Positions 29,234 to 38,067 of a stretch of DNA of 55,848 nt are shown here, piece after piece (the stretch's first letter is position 1; every line of letters begins with the position of its first letter). This DNA comes from Candidatus Accumulibacter adjunctus (GTDB lineage Bacteria > Pseudomonadota > Gammaproteobacteria > Burkholderiales > Rhodocyclaceae): assembly GCA_000585015.1 (NCBI GenBank), contig JFAX01000023.1, forward strand, positions 7,810-63,657, read 5' to 3'. The notes beneath the pieces are model-generated. The model saw nothing but the letters and a program-made list of their open reading frames with translations, was not told the origin of the DNA and ran no database searches. Position numbers and translations under genes: made by a program.

Positions 29234-29426
29234 CGGGATGCTTTCATGCGACAACGGGGGGCCGGCTGCGGTACGGCCCTCCTGTAGGGGAGTTCCTCGC
29301 GGCGCGCAGGCCGCACTATAGCAGACGGGCGCAGGCGGGTGCCCCGCCTTGGCTGTCGCGCTGTGGCCGGGCGGTGACACTCTCGCTAGTGGTGGTGCGC
29401 GCCGCCCGCTCTCGGGGCCGGACTGA

Positions 29427-30272
29427 TCAGGCGGGCGCTGCCGCACTGCCTGGCGTGCGGAAGATGGTGCTGTAGCGCATGATGAAGTCCGGTCTGGCTG
29501 CATCGATCGGTTCCAGTGTCCAGTATCCCCATGGCCAAGCCGACCGACGCATCTGATCGCTGTTGTGGATGTCCTCAATCTTCCAGTCGACCGGAATCAG
29601 TCGATGGCTCCTGACGAGAGCGAGCTTGCTGTCCAGGTTCATGCCGGCAACGAAGAGTGCGCCGCCGGGACGCGTCGCGCCAACCACGCGCGCAAAGGCC
29701 TCGGCTGCCGTTGCATCGTCCATGTGCAGCAAGAAGTTCTGGGCGAAGACGATGTCGTAGCCGGCAGTTGCCGAGAAGTCGCTGGCGAGCAGGTCGCCAT
29801 GCGAGACGTGCACGTGCCGCCGGATGTCCGCGGTGATGCTCCACGCCTCGCCGCACGGCTCAAGCAGGCGCGCAGCATAGCGCCGGCTCTCCCCGTGCAG
29901 CGGATCCGCCAGTCCGTACTTGCTGCCGTAGATCGCCCGTTGGGCAACGGCAACGGCTTCGTGCGAAATGTCGAAGGCGTCGATCGTCCAGTCGAGAGCC
30001 GGGAACTCGACAGCCAGGTAGGCGGCCAGCGAGTAGGCTTCGCAGCCAAAGCTGCAGCCGGCTACCAGGATTCGGCAGCTATCGCCGCCAACGACCAGCT
30101 CGCGAAGTGGACCCTGCAGTGCATCGAGCTGGGGGATGTTCCGGAAGAAGCGGGTTGCCGTCGATTGTCCACGCGGCTCACTGGCAAGTCGCCGCGAATG
30201 GATCGATCTGCCCAAGCCGTGCAGCAGTGGCAGATCGAAGAGCCTCTGGTTGAGCGAAACGCGTTCAGGCAT
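29427..30272 (-). CDS. CheR-like SAM-dependent methyltransferase
   Basis: 281-residue class I methyltransferase. The SAM-binding motif I is [16 protein letters not shown] (residues ~68-83), nearly the GCSxGxEPYSLA pattern of chemotaxis methyltransferase CheR. An acidic [14 protein letters not shown] (motif II) and a QNFLLHMDD segment follow, the latter like the CheR RNVLIYF strand. The upstream [14 protein letters not shown] also recalls CheR. No chemotaxis genes are nearby, and the surroundings are glycan-assembly genes, so the acceptor may be a sugar, lipid or protein. It is probably not a true chemoreceptor methyltransferase. Confidence 0.75.
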   Translation of the reverse strand: MPERVSLNQRLFDLPLLHGLGRSIHSRRLASEPRGQSTATRFFRNIPQLDALQGPLRELVVGGDSCRILVAGCSFGCEAYSLAAYLAVEFPALDWTIDAFDISHEAVAVAQRAIYGSKYGLADPLHGESRRYAARLLEPCGEAWSITADIRRHVHVSHGDLLASDFSATAGYDIVFAQNFLLHMDDATAAEAFARVVGATRPGGALFVAGMNLDSKLALVRSHRLIPVDWKIEDIHNSDQMRRSAWPWGYWTLEPIDAARPDFIMRYSTIFRTPGSAAAPA

Positions 30273-30552
30273 GTGTTGTGGTCGGTCCTGTTGCCAAGGG
30301 TCTGCGAGCTCGCAGTCTGGCGCGACTGGCCAGCGGCGGCGAAAGCAGCCGCTCTTGGCGCCTGCGCGCAGGATCTCTCTGCGGCGGCCAGCGGGTGGCC
30401 CACGTCGCTCCTACGAGTATCGTCGAGCTGTGTCGCCGCCGTCAACCGCTGTCGTCCCCGGCAGCGCACGGGCCCCCATCCCATGCGGAACGGCGCGCTT
30501 GCCGCCGGGCGACGCGGGTATCCTGCTCGCGCAGGGGGCGATCCGGCAGCCC

Positions 30553-32037
30553 TCATTCGCCAATCACCAGGATCGTTTCTCCCTTGGCGTTCCTGAACTG
30601 CCGGACGACCTGTTTGCGCTCCTTCGCCAACCAAGGCAGCAGAGTGTCTTCATTCGGTCTGTGCGTCAGGACGTAGTAGCGGAACCGTCCGGTGTCAGCG
30701 CCCGCCATCACCCGTTGCACCGTCATATCCGTCCTCGGGTAGCCTCGACCCGCGTAGTAGGCGATCCTGGCGTCTTCGTAATACACCCGGTCCTCGGCCT
30801 TCGTATTCTCGGCCAGCCAAGCCGCGGCTTCGAGGTAGTGCGTCTTTCCGGGGCCGCGCGACACGGTGTTTGCCAGTATGAACGCCAGGAGTACGACCAC
30901 GGCGACAGGTGACCAGCGCGCATGGCTCCGGCAGAACAGCATCAGCGCCATGGTCAGCAAGGGAACGACCAGCAGGTTGAGGAAACTTGTGTAGCGCGAG
31001 TTGATGAAGCGAAACTTGATGAAAAAGATGAGCAGTACACACAGGTAAAGCAGCCATGTCCACGCGAACGGCCGCAGCCTTCGCCAGTACGCGCTCACTG
31101 CCTGCCAGTTCGCGCGGAAGAGCAGGGGCACACAGAGAGGGCCGTTGAGGGCGCAGAATTTCACCAGCAGCGTGAGCAACAGGCCAAATACGAGGATCTG
31201 CCGCGCATCCTCCTTGGAGTGGTACTCGAGGATGATCTTGGCGAACAGGTTCGCCATCTCGTCAAGGCTCTGAAGCAGTGCTCGCGGATCGATCACGGCA
31301 GCGAAACCGGCGATCCGGGGCTGCCAGATGTCGGTTCCCGAGGCAAGCGCCAGAGCAGCCGCCAAGCCGACGGTGAGAGGCAGCGCGTTGAACTGCAGCA
31401 GTCGCATCCAGCCTGTCCGGGTGTGCAGTTCACCCAGGAGGCTTGCGGCGAGCGCCGGCATCAGTACGAGCGCCTCGAGCCGGAAGAGGGCTGCCACACC
31501 AATTGCTGCCTGTATGGCAGCCGCCCGCCACCAGCCGCCCCGGGCGAGCCACTGCAGCGCCAGATGGAGCGCCAGGACACAGAAGAACCACGACCCGTGT
31601 TCCCTGATGATGTCGCCGCGGAACTGGTTGAACGCCGGCAAAGACAGGACCACCAGCGAAGCCCAGTAGTTGCAGCCGGGCGAGAATCGGAGCGTCACGA
31701 CGACGAGCAGGGCACTGGTGCCAGCGACGAAGAGCGTGCACCAGAGCTGCGCTGCCGTCTCGAGAGGCAGCCCGAACACCTTGCCGGTTGCCGCCAGTAG
31801 CAGGGAGAACCAAGGCCAGTCGAACGCCCGGAAAGCCACTGTCGCACCTTGTTCGAGCACCTGCCGGGCAACGTCGAGGTAGAGCGCCGCATCCCTGCCG
31901 ACGAGGGTTGCTTGCGAGAACGCCAGCAGTGAAAGCAGCACGCTGCCCAGGAGGGCGGCAACGACCGGGCCGGCATCACCCGAGCTTCCGCAAGCTCGCG
32001 GGGAAAGGAATCGGCGCGGGATGGACAGGCGCAGCAT
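30553..32037 (-). CDS. Integral-membrane GT-C glycosyltransferase (GT39/ArnT-like)
   Basis: 494-residue protein with roughly ten to eleven transmembrane helices and a soluble C-terminal domain (residues ~410-494). The first large extracytoplasmic loop carries VGRDAALYLDVARQVLE, resembling the catalytic-aspartate motif of polyprenyl-phosphate sugar transferases (PMT, ArnT). Such enzymes use undecaprenyl-phosphate sugars on the periplasmic face to modify lipid A, LPS or proteins. The start at 32037 overlaps the stop codon of the GT2 gene (TGATG), which shows coupling. Acceptor and sugar are unknown. Confidence 0.78.
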   Translation of the reverse strand: MLRLSIPRRFLSPRACGSSGDAGPVVAALLGSVLLSLLAFSQATLVGRDAALYLDVARQVLEQGATVAFRAFDWPWFSLLLAATGKVFGLPLETAAQLWCTLFVAGTSALLVVVTLRFSPGCNYWASLVVLSLPAFNQFRGDIIREHGSWFFCVLALHLALQWLARGGWWRAAAIQAAIGVAALFRLEALVLMPALAASLLGELHTRTGWMRLLQFNALPLTVGLAAALALASGTDIWQPRIAGFAAVIDPRALLQSLDEMANLFAKIILEYHSKEDARQILVFGLLLTLLVKFCALNGPLCVPLLFRANWQAVSAYWRRLRPFAWTWLLYLCVLLIFFIKFRFINSRYTSFLNLLVVPLLTMALMLFCRSHARWSPVAVVVLLAFILANTVSRGPGKTHYLEAAAWLAENTKAEDRVYYEDARIAYYAGRGYPRTDMTVQRVMAGADTGRFRYYVLTHRPNEDTLLPWLAKERKQVVRQFRNAKGETILVIGE

Positions 32038-32942
32038 CACGCCAAAAAGAGGCGAAGGGCCTTGCGCAGGTAGTTCCAGCGCAAGGCCTGGCGGCCGTCG
32101 AGGCGCCAGGCTCTGCGATAGAAGCGCTTTGCCGCCGGACGGTCGCCCGACTGCAAGGCAGCGCGGAAGAGCGAGAGATAGCGCTGCGAAGCGTAGCGGC
32201 TGCGCAGCGGCTGACACTCGGCAGGCAGGCTGGCGAAGACTTCATCAATCATCGCTTCGGCCCTCATTTCTTCATCACGGCGATCATGACGCAGGCTGTC
32301 CCCGTGCTTGTGGATTCGCGCCAGCACGACGTTGGTGGTCACTACCGGCGCGCTGACCAGCATGTGCGCGAAGACCGGGACGTCTTCACCACCACGGAGA
32401 TTCTCGGGATACGGCCTTTGCAGCAGGAGATCTCGGCGGAACAGCGAGGAGCCATGCGAGATGGTGATGCGCTTCTGCAGAAGGTAGCGCCTGCTCAACC
32501 GCAGCGGCGACTCGGCAGGCACCGTCGTCGGCAGTCGGAGCCGCTCGCGACCATCGGCATAGACGGAAAGCTGCGCGCCGAGAACCGTACCGGCTTCCGG
32601 GTGCCGAGCGACGGTTGCACGCAGGGCCTGGAGTGCTTCTGGTTGCAGTTCGTCATCGGCGTCGAGCAGCAGGGCGTAGTGCCCGCGAGCCTGTTGCAGG
32701 CCGCGATTCCGTGCCGCGGCAGCGCCGGCATTGACTTGGTCGATTACCAGCAATCCGGGGTGACGCGCCACGTAGCCGGCCAACACCCGGGCCGTCTGGT
32801 CTGTCGAGCCGTCGTTGACGACGATCAGCTCCATCCACGGCGCCCGCTGCAAGAGGACCGAATCCAGCGCTCTGGGTAGCAGGTGCGCGTAGTTGTAGGT
32901 CGGTACGATGACGCTGATCAGCGGTCGCTCTGCTGCAGTCAT
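32037..32942 (-). CDS. Family 2 glycosyltransferase
   Basis: 301-residue GT-A-fold transferase. It has ISVIVPTYNYAHLLPRALDS at the nucleotide-binding strand, VNDGSTDQT, and the metal-binding DXD region LLLDADDELQP. A C-terminal extension (residues ~210-301) rich in Arg and helices ends in RWNYLRKALRLF. The start at 32942 is supported by GAGGAA just upstream and the family start; a longer open frame upstream is not conserved in character. It heads a two-gene operon with the GT-C enzyme and is divergent from mig-14. Confidence 0.92.
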   Translation of the reverse strand: MTAAERPLISVIVPTYNYAHLLPRALDSVLLQRAPWMELIVVNDGSTDQTARVLAGYVARHPGLLVIDQVNAGAAAARNRGLQQARGHYALLLDADDELQPEALQALRATVARHPEAGTVLGAQLSVYADGRERLRLPTTVPAESPLRLSRRYLLQKRITISHGSSLFRRDLLLQRPYPENLRGGEDVPVFAHMLVSAPVVTTNVVLARIHKHGDSLRHDRRDEEMRAEAMIDEVFASLPAECQPLRSRYASQRYLSLFRAALQSGDRPAAKRFYRRAWRLDGRQALRWNYLRKALRLFLA

Positions 32943-33501
32943 TTCCTCAAGCGCTCCGTTGTACCGGTGGCACCCGTGCGGCGCCAAGGCCCCGTTGGCC
33001 TGCCGGGTTGCCTCGCTGGGACCGCGGCGCGACCACTGGGATGCATCGCGCAACGACCGACCTGCGCCCTTGCAGCGGGACAATTCCCCAAGTCAGCAAC
33101 CGCCCCGGGTGCGCGCCGGAGCCGCGAGGCAAGAACCATGACCATCGTCTTCCTCGTCGCCAAACCGCCATCTTGACTGTTGGCCCTGTCGCCATTCGCA
33201 CTGGTCATCGAATCGGTATTTTTCCCTGATCGACGCCGGAATGCAATAATCCGTTTTGCGGCGCAGCATCGGGTTCAGGCCCGTCCTCTGCAGCCCACAG
33301 GCTACGCTGCCGTCAGGCGCCGTTGCAGCGGGGAAGGATGTACATGCGTACTTCATGGATTGCTGGGGATGTGCTGAAGCTGCCACGGTTTGCTTGCCAC
33401 GCAGGCTGCAGCTTGCGGTGCATGGTCGCATACGGCGCCTTGGCTCGAATGATCCCCACGGCTACGTGCTGTTTACCAGTCGCGCTCGCGGCGGGCGGCG
33501 G
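32943..33501. other. Divergent intergenic interval between glycosyltransferase and mig-14 genes
   Basis: 559 bp without a supported gene. The mig-14 frame is open back to 33256, so an N-terminal extension of up to 82 codons cannot be ruled out, but it does not resemble the family. An AT-richer patch (33215-33260, including CAATAAT) is the most likely promoter area; no clean -35/-10 pair could be picked. Confidence 0.45.
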
Positions 33502-34398
33502 ATGCTGAATCGTTGGCGTTCCTGGCGCGAGCGCGGCTGGACACCGGTTGCCGCAAGCGATTACGCGCGCGCCTGGCAGCTCTTTGGCGGCAGTGTCGCG
33601 ACGCATCCAGCGATTGTCGAGCGCCTTTCTGCCCTGGCAGAGATTCCCGTGCGCTACCTTGGCTGGTTTGCCGGTGGCGAGCTGCTGGCCGCAATCGCCT
33701 GCTGGGAGAGCCACCTCGCCTTGTCGAAGGAGGTTCTCAAGAAGCGAGGCCAGCGCGGACTCTTCGATCTGGGCAATTCGGAGGTCATCCTGCCGCTTGC
33801 CGCTGGCGTGCAGGTACCGGTGCGCTGGCGGATGCGTTTCGTGTCCGAACTCAATCGTGGCCAGATCAGTACGCTGCGGCCGCAACCCGAAGAACTGGCT
33901 CTGCTGCGTCCGCTGCACGACTGCTCGGCGAAGTTCCTCTACAATCAGCGGCGGGAGCTGCGTCGACTTGAGGAACGCGGAGGCCGCTTGCGCCCGCTCG
34001 CGGACTATTCACCAACCGAGCAGGCGGCAATCTATGCTGACCTTTTTCGCCGTCGCTGGGGCTTGTCGGCTCGGGGCGAGTCGCATCTGGCCGAGGTTTT
34101 CGGGTTGTTGCGCGAGTTCATGACGGGTTCGCTGCTCTTGCGTGATGGGCAGCCGATTGCCATCCAGATTCTTTACCGCGTGGAAGCGCCGAAATGGATT
34201 TCGCTCGAGTACATCAACGGCGGGGTCGATCCGCAGCACAGCGAGTTCAGCCCGGGAAGCGTGCTGACCTTCGTCAATGCCCAGGCTGCGCGCGCAGAAG
34301 CCCTGGCGGCAGGCAAACCATTGCGCTATTCCTTTGGCCGCGCTGACGGTGGCTACAAGGATCGTTGGTGCCAGCGCACGCCCGCCTACCGAACCTGA
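33502..34398 (+). CDS. mig-14: Mig-14 family protein (GNAT-like)
   Basis: 298-residue member of the Mig-14 family. In Salmonella and Pseudomonas aeruginosa Mig-14 contributes to antimicrobial-peptide resistance and is linked to the cell envelope; the fold resembles GNAT/FemX acyltransferases. Family landmarks are GWTPVAASDYARAWQLFGGS followed by VATHP (residues ~13-37), FDLGNSEVILPL, RRELRRLEERGG and the final SPGSVLTFVNAQ with YSFGRADGGYKDRW. ATG 33502 reproduces the usual N-terminus. It precedes the PIG-L gene by 27 bp, and the same two families are adjacent in the P. aeruginosa LPS-core cluster (PA5002/PA5003). Confidence 0.82.
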   Translation: MLNRWRSWRERGWTPVAASDYARAWQLFGGSVATHPAIVERLSALAEIPVRYLGWFAGGELLAAIACWESHLALSKEVLKKRGQRGLFDLGNSEVILPLAAGVQVPVRWRMRFVSELNRGQISTLRPQPEELALLRPLHDCSAKFLYNQRRELRRLEERGGRLRPLADYSPTEQAAIYADLFRRRWGLSARGESHLAEVFGLLREFMTGSLLLRDGQPIAIQILYRVEAPKWISLEYINGGVDPQHSEFSPGSVLTFVNAQAARAEALAAGKPLRYSFGRADGGYKDRWCQRTPAYRT

Positions 34399-34425
34399 GG
34401 CCGGCGCAGGGATGCGCTTGCAACC

Positions 34426-35826
34426 ATGAGTCCTCGCAAGCAACAGCTGCTGTCGCTGCACCGCCGGCACAAGCGCCTCGTCCTGCTGTGCGGCGCCTTG
34501 TTTCTGGTGGCAACAGCCGTTTTCGTGGCGTGGTGGCTGGCGTTATTGCTGTTGCTGTGTGGCTGGGTCGCGCACGAGGCCTGGTTTGCCGATCACCTTT
34601 TCTATTCGCCACGCACTGATTACCAATACCGCTTCCCGGACGGGACGGCGCAGCAGACGGTTTCGCTGGACGAGGGACGAGTGAAGCTGACTGCGCCGCT
34701 GGCCAACGGCGACACGCTGTTTCTCGAGCTGCGGCTGATCAGTTCATGGCTTGGCCGCTGGGTCGACCCACATGTCCTGATCGGTGGCGACCGGCAGGAT
34801 TTCGAGCGTGGCGTTCGTGGGCGCCGCTTTCTCAACCTGTCGGGGCAGGAGGCGGCGCTGGCAGCGGGCCAACTGCGGATCAGAGGCTGCCATTGTCGCC
34901 TGTCGGCGAACGCGACTCTCTACGTTCTGCGCAATCCCGACTACGCCGAAAAACGGATGATGATCGTGGCGCCGCATGCGGACGATGCCGAGCTGGCGGC
35001 ATTCGGTCTCTACCGGCGGGCGGCCGGGGTGTCGATCGTCACCCTGACGCAGGGTGAAACCGAGGCCGGGAGCTACCGGCGCCTCGGTCTCGATGCCGCT
35101 GCTGCGGCGCGTCTGAAGGGACGCCTGCGCACCTGGGACAGCCTGGCTGTGCCACTGTGGGGCGGAGTCCCGCAGAGTCGCTGCGTGCAACTGGGCTACC
35201 ACTGCATGCAACTGTCGGCGATGCTGGCCGACCCCGGATCGCCGTTCCCTTCGCGCGAGTCAGGTGACGCGGACGTGCGCGAAGCTCGCCGCCACAACCC
35301 GTTGTCACTGCCCGCCGACGTCGACGGGCTGCCGTGCGGTGGCAACCTCGTCGCCGACCTGGCGGCACTGCTCGACCACTTCCGGCCACAAGTCGTCGTC
35401 ACGCCGCACCCGCAGCTCGACCCGCACGTCGACCATGTCGCCGCCACGCGGGCGCTCGAACTGGCGATGCAGCAGTCGGCCTGGCAGCCGGAAGTCGCGC
35501 TGCTGTACGCCAATCACCTGCATGACAACGACCGCTGGCCAATGGGTCCGGCCGGCAACGGCACGGCATTGCCACCAGCGTTGACAGCGCTGCCCGTGGA
35601 CGGCCTCTGGAGTCCGCTGTTGAGCTCGACTGCACAGCTCGACAAGGCGATGGCCCTGGCCATGCACCATGATCTGCAGGGTGGGCTGCGTTGCAAGCTC
35701 CGGTTGCGGCGACAGATCCAGCGAGCGCTTGCCGCTCGTCGCTGGCCAGCAACCGGCGACAACGAGTTTTTCCGCAAGTCGGTGCGGCGCCACGAGATCT
35801 TCTGGGTTCGTCGCCTGCATGGCTGA
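34426..35826 (+). CDS. dnpA: DnpA-like PIG-L/LmbE family deacetylase, membrane anchored
   Basis: 466-residue protein with a cytosolic basic start, two closely spaced hydrophobic segments (residues ~18-48), a middle domain and a PIG-L/LmbE de-N-acetylase domain from about residue 180. The zinc motif is APHADDAELAAFG (usual form AHPDDE), and the second metal/base motif is HPQLDPHVDH. It should remove N-acetyl groups from a glycan or lipid-linked sugar. P. aeruginosa DnpA, of similar size and beside mig-14, affects antibiotic tolerance. Assignment to that subfamily is by architecture and neighbour, so the symbol is tentative. Confidence 0.8.
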   Translation: MSPRKQQLLSLHRRHKRLVLLCGALFLVATAVFVAWWLALLLLLCGWVAHEAWFADHLFYSPRTDYQYRFPDGTAQQTVSLDEGRVKLTAPLANGDTLFLELRLISSWLGRWVDPHVLIGGDRQDFERGVRGRRFLNLSGQEAALAAGQLRIRGCHCRLSANATLYVLRNPDYAEKRMMIVAPHADDAELAAFGLYRRAAGVSIVTLTQGETEAGSYRRLGLDAAAAARLKGRLRTWDSLAVPLWGGVPQSRCVQLGYHCMQLSAMLADPGSPFPSRESGDADVREARRHNPLSLPADVDGLPCGGNLVADLAALLDHFRPQVVVTPHPQLDPHVDHVAATRALELAMQQSAWQPEVALLYANHLHDNDRWPMGPAGNGTALPPALTALPVDGLWSPLLSSTAQLDKAMALAMHHDLQGGLRCKLRLRRQIQRALAARRWPATGDNEFFRKSVRRHEIFWVRRLHG

Positions 35827-35838
35827 GCTGTCGGCTTC

Positions 35839-35865
35839 TTGCGACCGAGCTGGAGCAGCTATACT
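35839..35865 (+). promoter_or_regulatory. Possible promoter for the zinc-ribbon gene
   Basis: TTGCGA (35839-35844), a 15-bp spacer and TATACT (35860-35865). The -10 is good, but the spacer is short. The leader would be about 80 nt and contains a loose AGAGG...CCTCTTTT inverted repeat. Confidence 0.35.
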
Positions 35866-35949
35866 GCCGTGCCCATGGGCTCGGTGGTCCGTTGAGAGGT
35901 CACGACCCGGTCGCGCTCACGGCCTCTTTTAATCTGTTCGTCCACCGCC

Positions 35950-36696
35950 ATGAACCATCAAACCAAGACGCCGCGCGCTCGCATCGAACAAGGCAGCACC
36001 TGCCCCAGTTGCGGCGCAACGATGGCTGTGCATCGATTCAAGCGCCAGCTTGGTGGTGAAGTCTTGCTCGACATCTGCTTTGCCTGTCAGGGCATCTGGT
36101 TCGACGAGCACGAGAGTGCGCAGCTGGCGCCAGCGGGCGTACTCGACCTCTTTCGTCTGCTGCATGAGCATCAGGTTGACCAGCGCCAGCCGTGGTCGAC
36201 GGTCCTGCGTTGCCCGCGCTGCCGGGAAGCCCTGCTGAACTGCCTGGACAGTACGCGTGCCGGTCGCTTCGCCTATGGCCGCTGTCCGCAGCGACATGGC
36301 CGCTACAGCGCCTTCGCGGCGTTCATGATCGAAAAGGGGTTCGTCCGCCAGCTCAGTGGCGGCGAGGTGGCCGAGCTGGCGCGCAGGGTGCGGACGATCC
36401 GCTGTGCAAGCTGTGGTGCGCCGGTGGATATCACTCGCGATCACGTCTGCAACCATTGCCGCTCGCCGATCGTCATCCTCGATCCGGATGCCGTGCGCAC
36501 GGCTCTCGATGACTTCGGCAGCAAGGCCCGCCGCCAGGAGGCCGCCGATCCACATGCCATTGCCGATGCGCTGATCGCCAACGAGCGCCAGAAGTCATTG
36601 CATTCGCGGCAGGCGAGGAAGGACGTGCTGGAGACGGAACTCTCCGATCTCGTTGTCGGCGGCATCGAGACGATCTGGAATCTCATCCGCAGGTAG
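35950..36696 (+). CDS. Multi-zinc-ribbon protein with TFIIB-type zinc finger
   Basis: 248-residue soluble protein. The N-terminal zf-TFIIB domain reads CPSCGATM...CFACQGIWFDEHE (residues ~18-55). A second CPRCREAL site and a CASCG...CNHCRSP ribbon (residues ~157-178) follow. The C-terminus is helical and charged. Proteins with this zinc finger are common in bacteria but mostly uncharacterised; a nucleic-acid, scaffold or membrane-partner role is possible. It is on the strand of argDFG but separated by 186 bp containing a terminator-like hairpin. Confidence 0.82.
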   Translation: MNHQTKTPRARIEQGSTCPSCGATMAVHRFKRQLGGEVLLDICFACQGIWFDEHESAQLAPAGVLDLFRLLHEHQVDQRQPWSTVLRCPRCREALLNCLDSTRAGRFAYGRCPQRHGRYSAFAAFMIEKGFVRQLSGGEVAELARRVRTIRCASCGAPVDITRDHVCNHCRSPIVILDPDAVRTALDDFGSKARRQEAADPHAIADALIANERQKSLHSRQARKDVLETELSDLVVGGIETIWNLIRR

Positions 36697-36828
36697 CTAT
36701 TTTCCCCGTGCCCGCTACACATCGTGGGCGTTATCGCTTAGAATCCTTCGCCTGTAGGCCGGTCCCTGCAACCTCGGCAATGTGTCCGCGGGGAACAGTT
36801 TCCGGTCCTGGGTGAGAACGCATCTGTC

Positions 36829-36856
36829 CGGCGGCGCGAGCCGCCGTTTCAGTTTT
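36829..36856 (+). terminator. GNRA-capped hairpin with T-rich tail in the argD leader
   Basis: A perfect 7-bp stem CGGCGGC/GCCGCCG (36829-36835 and 36840-36846) with a GCGA tetraloop, followed by TTTCAGTTTT. It ends 26 bp before the argD ATG and 160 bp after the zinc-ribbon gene. It could terminate the upstream gene or attenuate argD expression; the interrupted T-tract makes full efficiency uncertain. Confidence 0.5.
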
Positions 36857-36882
36857 GACGTCTGCGCAATGGGTTGTGCCAA

Positions 36883-38058
36883 ATGTCCCATCTGATGAAT
36901 ACCTACAGCCGTCTGCCGGTCGCTTTCAGCCACGGCGAAGGCAGCTGGCTGACCGACACCGAGGGCAAGGTCTACCTTGATGCCCTGTCGGGAATCGCAG
37001 TCAATACGCTGGGACACCGTCACCCGGCGCTGGTTGCGGCGATCGCGACGCAGGCGTCGCGTCTGCTGCACGCGTCGAATCTCTACCGGATTCCTGAGCA
37101 GGAGCGGTTGGCGGACAAGCTGGCGGTCCTTTCCGGAATGGAAGAAGTCTTCCTCTGCAATTCCGGTTGCGAAGCCAATGAGGCGGCGATCAAACTGGCC
37201 CGCCTGCACGGCCACCGGCAAGGGGTGGACAGTCCCGCGACGATCGTGATGGAGAGAGCCTTCCATGGCCGGACCATGGCGACCCTGTCCGCCACCGGCA
37301 ACCGCAAGGCGCAGGCCGGCTTCGAGCCGCTCGTCGCGGGCTTCGTGCGCGTTCGCTACAATGACCTCGAAGCGATCAGAACACTGGCCCGCGCGAACCA
37401 GAACGTCGTTGCCGTGATGCTCGAAATCGTCCAGGGCGAGGGTGGAATCAATGCCGCCGATATCGAATTCCAGCGTGGTCTGCGGGCATTGTGCGACGAC
37501 CGGGGCTGGTTGCTGATCTGCGACGAGGTTCAATGCGGGATGGGCCGCACCGGCACATGGTTTGCTTTCCAGCATTCCGGCGTCCGTCCGGATGTGGTGA
37601 CGATGGCCAAGGGGCTGGGCGGCGGAGTGCCGATCGGTGCCTGCCTTGCTGCCGGCTTGGCGAAGGGTCTTTTTCAGCCGGGCAAGCATGGTTCCACCTT
37701 TGGCGGCAATCAGCTGGCGTCAATCGCCGCATTGACCACCATCGACGTGATCGAGAGGGAAGGCCTGATCGATCACGCGCGGTCCGTCGGCGAGTCGATC
37801 CGCAGCGGACTGGCCACGGCACTGGCGGATTGCCGAGGCGTGGTGCAGATTCGCGGCCAGGGTCTGATGATCGGCATCGAGCTTGATCGCCCATGCAGCG
37901 AACTGGTGCTGCTGGCGTTGCACGCCGGCTTGCTGATCAACGTGACGGCAGATACGGTCATTCGCCTTCTGCCACCGCTGACCTTCAGCGCCGATGAAGG
38001 ACGTGAACTGACGTCGCGCCTGGCGGTTCTCATTCGTGCCTTTCTCGCCTCGACCTAG
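36883..38058 (+). CDS. argD: Acetylornithine aminotransferase
   Basis: Class III PLP-dependent aminotransferase of arginine synthesis (N-acetylornithine to N-acetylglutamate semialdehyde), often also serving in lysine synthesis. The 391-residue protein has YLDALSGIAVNTLGHRHP, NSGCEANEAAIKLAR, AFHGRTMATLSATG, CDEVQCGMGRTG and the PLP-lysine motif MAKGLGGGVPIG. ATG 36883 is preferred over the earlier TTG at 36874. It sits 9 bp before argF, and argF overlaps argG, so this is an arginine operon. Confidence 0.95.
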   Translation: MSHLMNTYSRLPVAFSHGEGSWLTDTEGKVYLDALSGIAVNTLGHRHPALVAAIATQASRLLHASNLYRIPEQERLADKLAVLSGMEEVFLCNSGCEANEAAIKLARLHGHRQGVDSPATIVMERAFHGRTMATLSATGNRKAQAGFEPLVAGFVRVRYNDLEAIRTLARANQNVVAVMLEIVQGEGGINAADIEFQRGLRALCDDRGWLLICDEVQCGMGRTGTWFAFQHSGVRPDVVTMAKGLGGGVPIGACLAAGLAKGLFQPGKHGSTFGGNQLASIAALTTIDVIEREGLIDHARSVGESIRSGLATALADCRGVVQIRGQGLMIGIELDRPCSELVLLALHAGLLINVTADTVIRLLPPLTFSADEGRELTSRLAVLIRAFLAST

Positions 38059-38067
38059 AGATCGACC

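Noticed and set aside
27260-29287. 675-codon plus-strand open frame
   Set aside because: Antisense to prfC; the composition is the mirror of the RF3 coding frame, with no family features.
36874-36882. TTG start for argD three codons upstream
   Set aside because: ATG 36883 fits the family length, and the TTG has no better ribosome-binding site.
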